Of a DNA stretch of 64,000 nt, positions 54,001 through 64,000 are shown piece after piece. The position numbers and the translations under genes were made by a program. The first letter of the stretch is position 1. Every line of letters begins with the position of its first letter. This DNA is from Leptasterias polaris. Taxonomy: Eukaryota; Echinodermata; Asteroidea; Forcipulatida; Asteriidae. The notes below the pieces were generated by a model. The model did not search any database. It was not told the DNA's origin and saw only the letters and a program-made list of their open reading frames with translations. The stretch is taken from assembly GCA_037783415.1 (NCBI GenBank), contig JAZGTN010000181.1, positions 1-64,000 on the forward strand. The letters are read 5' to 3'.

Positions 54001-57000
54001 CATGTAAATGCTTCAACATGTTTGACCTTGTTGTAGACAAACGCAATAAAATATTCCAATTTTTTTTCCAGATTTCATATCAGTGACTTATTCTCAACAT
54101 TTTAAGCATAATTTTTCCCCCATAAAGAATAATTGACTGCCCTTATAGGGTGCACTACTCTAAATCGACCAAAAATTCATGCGCCAAGCTACTTATCATA
54201 ATTTGTAAACCCACAACTTATTTTTAATTATAACGTTTTGGGGGTCATGCAACTAATAGAGTGTGTAATTATAAGAACTTATCACAACCTGGGGGTTCTG
54301 GGTTTCAAGTTTTGAGGAGATTTGATAAATTTGGGCTTTAAAGTTGGTCCTATTTAGCTTGGGAATTGGAGGAGTGCCTCATGAAAACTGGCGGCAAGTC
54401 GGTTTGGGAAAAAACACATTTTCGGGGGTGTTTTTTTCTTGGGTAATTAGCAAAAATTCCAAACGGCTGACCTGCCAAAAATTGAAAAGAAATCTGAAGT
54501 TTAGTGGTCTGAAAATATATTTGATTGGTTTTCAAGAGGCTGAGAGACTTTTAACTATTTTTTGAGAATTTTTGAATATTTAGCATTTATCATTGTTTGC
54601 TATGGGAGTCTATTTAGAGGGGTGAAACCTATAGATACAAAATGGTGGCGCCCGCTACACCCGTGTACCCGTGTGCTCAGTGTTGTTAATACGGTTATGT
54701 AGGCTTGAAACGACGACAGTAGTGTGTTGTATGGGGGCACTTTTCGTCAGTTGTTGCTGTGTTTACATTGAAAACATCATTCCTTTGGCTGTATTAACAG
54801 ATAGTATATAGTAATAATGTTGCTATTTGTTCCTAAAATTACAAAACAACAGAATAATTCAACGTTCCAAAGAAAGGTTTGCTGGGTTTGGTTTTTAGTG
54901 TAATACTATATCGACGAGTATGAGACTATCACGGTAAGTCACATTCAAGAAACTCAAGAATCTCAGTGGCTGGTTGATCAGGGGAAAGGTAGAGACAAAC
55001 CATCAACAGACTATGTGAAGATGACATAGGCGGTGGGTGGTTGATATGGCATCATGAATGTCAAGTTCCCGGGAACTGATTGCATGTGTGAAACCCTAGC
55101 CCTCGCAGCCAAAACCTTAGCCCTCAGCAAAAACCCACAGCCTACACCCAAACCCTAGCCATCGGCCAAAACCCTAGCCATCGGCACAGAAACCCTAGCC
55201 GTCGGCCCAAACCCTAGCATACACCCCAAACCCTATAGCCATCAGCCCAAAACCCTAGCTCTTAGTCTAAACCCTAGTTTACAGTCTTATCCTATTGTCC
55301 ACAACTAACCGTATAGTATCTGGAACGGAATTTTGCAACATGCCCCGCCCACCCCCCGCCCACCCCTTTACCCCCCCCCCCCCCCTTAACAGCTAGCAAC
55401 ATGAAACTTGGAAGAACAATAAATGTGGTAAAATGTGTTTGTTTGTTGGGAACTTTGTTATAAAGTTCACAATTTTAAACTCAATATGAATACATGGTTA
55501 GAAAAGTTGGAGGGAAAGCAAAAACGCCCCCCCCCCCCCCCAACTCAAGGCCCCCTTCCAACCTGTTTCCCTTTTTACCGCTTATCCACAATAATTAACC
55601 CCCTCTTGTCGATTAATTAAATATTTTGTAATGTTTTTAGAATCTTATTACGAAAAAGAGACATGTTAATAACTTTTTGAGGGAAGATTTGGACGTAACT
55701 TCCAAGTATTCAATATAATGTACACAGTGTGTCATGCAGGTTTTTCCTCTCACATTGCTTAAAGTACATGTAAATGCTTCAACATGTTTGACCTTGTTGT
55801 AGACAAACGCAATAAAATATTCCAATTTTTTTTCCAGATTTCATATCAGTGACTTATTCTCAACATTTTAAGCATAATTTTTCCCCCATAAAGAATAATT
55901 GACTGCCCTTATAGGGTGCACTACTCTAAATCGACCAAAAATTCATGCGCCAAGCTACTTATCATAATTTGTAAACCCACAACTTATTTTTAATTATAAC
56001 GTTTTGGGGGTCATGCAACTAATAGAGTGTGTAATTATAAGAACTTATCACAACCTGGGGGTTCTGGGTTTCAAGTTTTGAGGAGATTTGATAAATTTGG
56101 GCTTTAAAGTTGGTCCTATTTAGCTTGGGAATTGGAGGAGTGCCTCATGAAAACTGGCGGCAAGTCGGTTTGGGAAAAAACACATTTTCGGGGGTGTTTT
56201 TTTCTTGGGTAATTAGCAAAAATTCCAAACGGCTGACCTGCCAAAAATTGAAAAGAAATCTGAAGTTTAGTGGTCTGAAAATATATTTGATTGGTTTTCA
56301 AGAGGCTGAGAGACTTTTAACTATTTTTTGAGAATTTTTGAATATTTAGCATTTATCATTGTTTGCTATGGGAGTCTATTTAGAGGGGTGAAACCTATAG
56401 ATACAAAATGGTGGCGCCCGCTACACCCGTGTACCCGTGTGCTCAGTGTTGTTAATACGGTTATGTAGGCTTGAAACGACGACAGTAGTGTGTTGTATGG
56501 GGGCACTTTTCGTCAGTTGTTGCTGTGTTTACATTGAAAACATCATTCCTTTGGCTGTATTAACAGATAGTATATAGTAATAATGTTGCTATTTGTTCCT
56601 AAAATTACAAAACAACAGAATAATTCAACGTTCCAAAGAAAGGTTTGCTGGGTTTGGTTTTTAGTGTAATACTATATCGACGAGTATGAGACTATCACGG
56701 TAAGTCACATTCAAGAAACTCAAGAATCTCAGTGGCTGGTTGATCAGGGGAAAGGTAGAGACAAACCATCAACAGACTATGTGAAGATGACATAGGCGGT
56801 GGGTGGTTGATATGGCATCATGAATGTCAAGTTCCCGGGAACTGATTGCATGTGTGAAACCCTAGCCCTCGCAGCCAAAACCTTAGCCCTCAGCAAAAAC
56901 CCACAGCCTACACCCAAACCCTAGCCATCGGCCAAAACCCTAGCCATCGGCACAGAAACCCTAGCCGTCGGCCCAAACCCTAGCATACACCCCAAACCCT

Positions 57001-59173
57001 ATAGCCATCAGCCCAAAACCCTAGCTCTTAGTCTAAACCCTAGTTTACAGTCTTATCCTATTGTCCACAACTAACCGTATAGTATCTGGAACGGAATTTT
57101 GCAACATGCCCCGCCCACCCCCCGCCCACCCCTTTACCCCCCCCCCCCCTTAACAGCTAGCAACATGAAACTTGGAAGAACAATAAATGTGGTAAAATGT
57201 GTTTGTTTGTTGGGAACTTTGTTATAAAGTTCACAATTTTAAACTCAATATGAATACATGGTTAGAAAAGTTGGAGGGAAAGCAAAAACGCCCCCCCCCC
57301 AACTCAAGGCCCCCTTCCAACCTGTTTCCCTTTTTACCGCTTATCCACAATAATTAACCCCCTCTTGTCGATTAATTAAATATTTTGTAATGTTTTTAGA
57401 ATCTTATTACGAAAAAGAGACATGTTAATAACTTTTTGAGGGAAGATTTGGACGTAACTTCCAAGTATTCAATATAATGTACACAGTGTGTCATGCAGGT
57501 TTTTCCTCTCACATTGCTTAAAGTACATGTAAATGCTTCAACATGTTTGACCTTGTTGTAGACAAACGCAATAAAATATTCCAATTTTTTTTCCAGATTT
57601 CATATCAGTGACTTATTCTCAACATTTTAAGCATAATTTTTCCCCCATAAAGAATAATTGACTGCCCTTATAGGGTGCACTACTCTAAATCGACCAAAAA
57701 TTCATGCGCCAAGCTACTTATCATAATTTGTAAACCCACAACTTATTTTTAATTATAACGTTTTGGGGGTCATGCAACTAATAGAGTGTGTAATTATAAG
57801 AACTTATCACAACCTGGGGGTTCTGGGTTTCAAGTTTTGAGGAGATTTGATAAATTTGGGCTTTAAAGTTGGTCCTATTTAGCTTGGGAATTGGAGGAGT
57901 GCCTCATGAAAACTGGCGGCAAGTCGGTTTGGGAAAAAACACATTTTCGGGGGTGTTTTTTTCTTGGGTAATTAGCAAAAATTCCAAACGGCTGACCTGC
58001 CAAAAATTGAAAAGAAATCTGAAGTTTAGTGGTCTGAAAATATATTTGATTGGTTTTCAAGAGGCTGAGAGACTTTTAACTATTTTTTGAGAATTTTTGA
58101 ATATTTAGCATTTATCATTGTTTGCTATGGGAGTCTATTTAGAGGGGTGAAACCTATAGATACAAAATGGTGGCGCCCGCTACACCCGTGTACCCGTGTG
58201 CTCAGTGTTGTTAATACGGTTATGTAGGCTTGAAACGACGACAGTAGTGTGTTGTATGGGGGCACTTTTCGTCAGTTGTTGCTGTGTTTACATTGAAAAC
58301 ATCATTCCTTTGGCTGTATTAACAGATAGTATATAGTAATAATGTTGCTATTTGTTCCTAAAATTACAAAACAACAGAATAATTCAACGTTCCAAAGAAA
58401 GGTTTGCTGGGTTTGGTTTTTAGTGTAATACTATATCGACGAGTATGAGACTATCACGGTAAGTCACATTCAAGAAACTCAAGAATCTCAGTGGCTGGTT
58501 GATCAGGGGAAAGGTAGAGACAAACCATCAACAGACTATGTGAAGATGACATAGGCGGTGGGTGGTTGATATGGCATCATGAATGTCAAGTTCCCGGGAA
58601 CTGATTGCATGTGTGAAACCCTAGCCCTCGCAGCCAAAACCTTAGCCCTCAGCAAAAACCCACAGCCTACACCCAAACCCTAGCCATCGGCCAAAACCCT
58701 AGCCATCGGCACAGAAACCCTAGCCGTCGGCCCAAACCCTAGCATACACCCCAAACCCTATAGCCATCAGCCCAAAACCCTAGCTCTTAGTCTAAACCCT
58801 AGTTTACAGTCTTATCCTATTGTCCACAACTAACCGTATAGTATCTGGAACGGAATTTTGCAACATGCCCCGCCCACCCCCCGCCCACCCCTTTACCCCC
58901 CCCCCCCCCCTTAACAGCTAGCAACATGAAACTTGGAAGAACAATAAATGTGGTAAAATGTGTTTGTTTGTTGGGAACTTTGTTATAAAGTTCACAATTT
59001 TAAACTCAATATGAATACATGGTTAGAAAAGTTGGAGGGAAAGCAAAAACGCCCCCCCCCCCCAACTCAAGGCCCCCTTCCAACCTGTTTCCCTTTTTAC
59101 CGCTTATCCACAATAATTAACCCCCTCTTGTCGATTAATTAAATATTTTGTAATGTTTTTAGAATCTTATTAC

Positions 59174-60448
59174 GAAAAAGAGACATGTTAATAACTTTTT
59201 GAGGGAAGATTTGGACGTAACTTCCAAGTATTCAATATAATGTACACAGTGTGTCATGCAGGTTTTTCCTCTCACATTGCTTAAAGTACATGTAAATGCT
59301 TCAACATGTTTGACCTTGTTGTAGACAAACGCAATAAAATATTCCAATTTTTTTTCCAGATTTCATATCAGTGACTTATTCTCAACATTTTAAGCATAAT
59401 TTTTCCCCCATAAAGAATAATTGACTGCCCTTATAGATACAAAATGGTGGCGCCCGCTACACCCGTGTACCCGTGTGCTCAGTGTTGTTAATACGGTTAT
59501 GTAGGCTTGAAACGACGACAGTAGTGTGTTGTATGGGGGCACTTTTCGTCAGTTGTTGCTGTGTTTACATTGAAAACATCATTCCTTTGGCTGTATTAAC
59601 AGATAGTATATAGTAATAATGTTGCTATTTGTTCCTAAAATTACAAAACAACAGAATAATTCAACGTTCCAAAGAAAGGTTTGCTGGGTTTGGTTTTTAG
59701 TGTAATACTATATCGACGAGTATGAGACTATCACGGTAAGTCACATTCAAGAAACTCAAGAATCTCAGTGGCTGGTTGATCAGGGGAAAGGTAGAGACAA
59801 ACCATCAACAGACTATGTGAAGATGACATAGGCGGTGGGTGGTTGATATGGCATCATGAATGTCAAGTTCCCGGGAACTGATTGCATGTGTGAAACCCTA
59901 GCCCTCGCAGCCAAAACCTTAGCCCTCAGCAAAAACCCACAGCCTACACCCAAACCCTAGCCATCGGCCAAAACCCTAGCCATCGGCACAGAAACCCTAG
60001 CCGTCGGCCCAAACCCTAGCATACACCCCAAACCCTATAGCCATCAGCCCAAAACCCTAGCTCTTAGTCTAAACCCTAGTTTACAGTCTTATCCTATTGT
60101 CCACAACTAACCGTATAGTATCTGGAACGGAATTTTGCAACATGCCCCGCCCACCCCCCGCCCACCCCTTTACCCCCCCCCCCCCCCCTTAACAGCTAGC
60201 AACATGAAACTTGGAAGAACAATAAATGTGGTAAAATGTGTTTGTTTGTTGGGAACTTTGTTATAAAGTTCACAATTTTAAACTCAATATGAATACATGG
60301 TTAGAAAAGTTGGAGGGAAAGCAAAAACGCCCCCCCCCAACTCAAGGCCCCCTTCCAACCTGTTTCCCTTTTTACCGCTTATCCACAATAATTAACCCCC
60401 TCTTGTCGATTAATTAAATATTTTGTAATGTTTTTAGAATCTTATTAC
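59174..60448. repeat. Unit 33, 486-bp internal deletion
   Basis: The unit is 1275 bp. The sequence jumps from CTGCCCTTATAG to ATACAAAATGG at 59432-59436, removing the AT-rich middle. In the intact unit both breakpoints carry TATAG (60707-60711 and 61193-61197 in unit 34), so one copy of a 5-bp direct repeat remains. Poly-C lengths are 16 and 9. Confidence 0.97.
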
Positions 60449-62206
60449 GAAAAAGAGACATGTTAATAACTTTTTGAGGGAAGATTTGGACGTAACTTCC
60501 AAGTATTCAATATAATGTACACAGTGTGTCATGCAGGTTTTTCCTCTCACATTGCTTAAAGTACATGTAAATGCTTCAACATGTTTGACCTTGTTGTAGA
60601 CAAACGCAATAAAATATTCCAATTTTTTTTCCAGATTTCATATCAGTGACTTATTCTCAACATTTTAAGCATAATTTTTCCCCCATAAAGAATAATTGAC
60701 TGCCCTTATAGGGTGCACTACTCTAAATCGACCAAAAATTCATGCGCCAAGCTACTTATCATAATTTGTAAACCCACAACTTATTTTTAATTATAACGTT
60801 TTGGGGGTCATGCAACTAATAGAGTGTGTAATTATAAGAACTTATCACAACCTGGGGGTTCTGGGTTTCAAGTTTTGAGGAGATTTGATAAATTTGGGCT
60901 TTAAAGTTGGTCCTATTTAGCTTGGGAATTGGAGGAGTGCCTCATGAAAACTGGCGGCAAGTCGGTTTGGGAAAAAACACATTTTCGGGGGTGTTTTTTT
61001 CTTGGGTAATTAGCAAAAATTCCAAACGGCTGACCTGCCAAAAATTGAAAAGAAATCTGAAGTTTAGTGGTCTGAAAATATATTTGATTGGTTTTCAAGA
61101 GGCTGAGAGACTTTTAACTATTTTTTGAGAATTTTTGAATATTTAGCATTTATCATTGTTTGCTATGGGAGTCTATTTAGAGGGGTGAAACCTATAGATA
61201 CAAAATGGTGGCGCCCGCTACACCCGTGTACCCGTGTGCTCAGTGTTGTTAATACGGTTATGTAGGCTTGAAACGACGACAGTAGTGTGTTGTATGGGGG
61301 CACTTTTCGTCAGTTGTTGCTGTGTTTACATTGAAAACATCATTCCTTTGGCTGTATTAACAGATAGTATATAGTAATAATGTTGCTATTTGTTCCTAAA
61401 ATTACAAAACAACAGAATAATTCAACGTTCCAAAGAAAGGTTTGCTGGGTTTGGTTTTTAGTGTAATACTATATCGACGAGTATGAGACTATCACGGTAA
61501 GTCACATTCAAGAAACTCAAGAATCTCAGTGGCTGGTTGATCAGGGGAAAGGTAGAGACAAACCATCAACAGACTATGTGAAGATGACATAGGCGGTGGG
61601 TGGTTGATATGGCATCATGAATGTCAAGTTCCCGGGAACTGATTGCATGTGTGAAACCCTAGCCCTCGCAGCCAAAACCTTAGCCCTCAGCAAAAACCCA
61701 CAGCCTACACCCAAACCCTAGCCATCGGCCAAAACCCTAGCCATCGGCACAGAAACCCTAGCCGTCGGCCCAAACCCTAGCATACACCCCAAACCCTATA
61801 GCCATCAGCCCAAAACCCTAGCTCTTAGTCTAAACCCTAGTTTACAGTCTTATCCTATTGTCCACAACTAACCGTATAGTATCTGGAACGGAATTTTGCA
61901 ACATGCCCCGCCCACCCCCCGCCCACCCCTTTACCCCCCCCCCCCTTAACAGCTAGCAACATGAAACTTGGAAGAACAATAAATGTGGTAAAATGTGTTT
62001 GTTTGTTGGGAACTTTGTTATAAAGTTCACAATTTTAAACTCAATATGAATACATGGTTAGAAAAGTTGGAGGGAAAGCAAAAACGCCCCCCCCCCAACT
62101 CAAGGCCCCCTTCCAACCTGTTTCCCTTTTTACCGCTTATCCACAATAATTAACCCCCTCTTGTCGATTAATTAAATATTTTGTAATGTTTTTAGAATCT
62201 TATTAC

Positions 62207-63477
62207 GAAAAAGAGACATGTTAATAACTTTTTGAGGGAAGATTTGGACGTAACTTCCAAGTATTCAATATAATGTACACAGTGTGTCATGCAGGTTTTT
62301 CCTCTCACATTGCTTAAAGTACATGTAAATGCTTCAACATGTTTGACCTTGTTGTAGACAAACGCAATAAAATATTCCAATTTTTTTTCCAGATTTCATA
62401 TCAGTGACTTATTCTCAACATTTTAAGCATAATTTTTCCCCCATAAAGAATAATTGACTGCCCTTATAGATACAAAATGGTGGCGCCCGCTACACCCGTG
62501 TACCCGTGTGCTCAGTGTTGTTAATACGGTTATGTAGGCTTGAAACGACGACAGTAGTGTGTTGTATGGGGGCACTTTTCGTCAGTTGTTGCTGTGTTTA
62601 CATTGAAAACATCATTCCTTTGGCTGTATTAACAGATAGTATATAGTAATAATGTTGCTATTTGTTCCTAAAATTACAAAACAACAGAATAATTCAACGT
62701 TCCAAAGAAAGGTTTGCTGGGTTTGGTTTTTAGTGTAATACTATATCGACGAGTATGAGACTATCACGGTAAGTCACATTCAAGAAACTCAAGAATCTCA
62801 GTGGCTGGTTGATCAGGGGAAAGGTAGAGACAAACCATCAACAGACTATGTGAAGATGACATAGGCGGTGGGTGGTTGATATGGCATCATGAATGTCAAG
62901 TTCCCGGGAACTGATTGCATGTGTGAAACCCTAGCCCTCGCAGCCAAAACCTTAGCCCTCAGCAAAAACCCACAGCCTACACCCAAACCCTAGCCATCGG
63001 CCAAAACCCTAGCCATCGGCACAGAAACCCTAGCCGTCGGCCCAAACCCTAGCATACACCCCAAACCCTATAGCCATCAGCCCAAAACCCTAGCTCTTAG
63101 TCTAAACCCTAGTTTACAGTCTTATCCTATTGTCCACAACTAACCGTATAGTATCTGGAACGGAATTTTGCAACATGCCCCGCCCACCCCCCGCCCACCC
63201 CTTTACCCCCCCCCCTTAACAGCTAGCAACATGAAACTTGGAAGAACAATAAATGTGGTAAAATGTGTTTGTTTGTTGGGAACTTTGTTATAAAGTTCAC
63301 AATTTTAAACTCAATATGAATACATGGTTAGAAAAGTTGGAGGGAAAGCAAAAACGCCCCCCCCCCCAACTCAAGGCCCCCTTCCAACCTGTTTCCCTTT
63401 TTACCGCTTATCCACAATAATTAACCCCCTCTTGTCGATTAATTAAATATTTTGTAATGTTTTTAGAATCTTATTAC
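62207..63477. repeat. Unit 35, same 486-bp internal deletion
   Basis: The unit is 1271 bp, with the same TATAG junction at 62465-62469 as unit 33. The 4-bp length difference between the two is fully explained by poly-C lengths (10 and 11 here). Unit 34 between them is full length. Confidence 0.97.
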
Positions 63478-64000
63478 GAAAAAGAGACATGTTAATAACT
63501 TTTTGAGGGAAGATTTGGACGTAACTTCCAAGTATTCAATATAATGTACACAGTGTGTCATGCAGGTTTTTCCTCTCACATTGCTTAAAGTACATGTAAA
63601 TGCTTCAACATGTTTGACCTTGTTGTAGACAAACGCAATAAAATATTCCAATTTTTTTTCCAGATTTCATATCAGTGACTTATTCTCAACATTTTAAGCA
63701 TAATTTTTCCCCCATAAAGAATAATTGACTGCCCTTATAGGGTGCACTACTCTAAATCGACCAAAAATTCATGCGCCAAGCTACTTATCATAATTTGTAA
63801 ACCCACAACTTATTTTTAATTATAACGTTTTGGGGGTCATGCAACTAATAGAGTGTGTAATTATAAGAACTTATCACAACCTGGGGGTTCTGGGTTTCAA
63901 GTTTTGAGGAGATTTGATAAATTTGGGCTTTAAAGTTGGTCCTATTTAGCTTGGGAATTGGAGGAGTGCCTCATGAAAACTGGCGGCAAGTCGGTTTGGG
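63478..64000. repeat. Unit 36, cut by the window end
   Basis: The first 523 bp of a further unit. It contains the region beginning GGTGCACTACTC that is missing from units 33 and 35, so it does not carry that deletion. Confidence 0.97.

Larger units (their letters stand above)
42989..64000. repeat. Satellite array, right block (rest of unit 23 to partial unit 36)
   Basis: The same satellite in the same phase and orientation resumes directly after the retroelement. Unit starts are 43329, 45085, 46847, 48606, 50367, 52126, 53886, 55652, 57411, 59174, 60449, 62207 and 63478. Removing the 2808-bp insert and one 13-bp duplicate leaves unit 23 at 1760 bp, exactly what its C-run lengths (14 and 10) predict. 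Two units, 33 (1275 bp) and 35 (1271 bp), carry an internal deletion. The window ends inside unit 36, so the array extends beyond it. Confidence 0.98.

Overview
The window is eukaryotic, most likely animal, repetitive DNA with no host gene. It consists of one head-to-tail satellite array of about 1.76 kb units, all in the same orientation, running off both ends of the window. One unit is interrupted by a retroelement. The animal assignment rests on the retroelement, a Penelope-like element (PLE) with a reverse transcriptase plus GIY-YIG endonuclease layout, and on the megasatellite structure. The species cannot be read from the sequence.

Layout: units 1 to 22 and the first part of unit 23 fill 1-40180. 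The PLE insertion occupies 40181-42988. The rest of unit 23, units 24 to 35 and a partial unit 36 fill 42989-64000. Using the conserved GAAAAAGAGA block as unit start, the units begin at 1, 1761, 3521, 5279, 7043, 8808, 10569, 12331, 14089, 15855, 17616, 19375, 21136, 22895, 24654, 26417, 28181, 29942, 31705, 33470, 35229, 36989, 38748, 43329, 45085, 46847, 48606, 50367, 52126, 53886, 55652, 57411, 59174, 60449, 62207 and 63478. Full units differ almost only in two poly-C tracts: length equals 1736 plus the two C-run lengths, apart from a handful of named indels. I noticed only three base substitutions outside the C-runs, at four positions because one is shared by two units. Each monomer holds an AT-rich non-coding body, a minisatellite of about ten degenerate copies built around the telomere-like AAACCCTAG motif, a 14-bp perfect palindrome and the two poly-C tracts.

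The PLE insertion is two 5'-truncated copies fused head to head, making a 1330-bp inverted repeat with a 113-bp spacer, bounded by a 13-bp target-site duplication (TAACCGTATAGTA). Each arm carries the C-terminal part of the PLE polyprotein (RT palm with YVDD, thumb, GIY-YIG nuclease) and a 3' untranslated region with a hammerhead-ribozyme-like motif. Neither copy encodes a complete reverse transcriptase.

The array also records its own history. Poly-C lengths alternate between two states in units 20 to 25, which suggests a hidden two-unit repeat. Units 33 and 35 share the same 486-bp deletion around an intact unit 34. Units 11 and 14 share a point mutation. These patterns point to segmental amplification by unequal exchange or gene conversion, followed by the PLE insertion.
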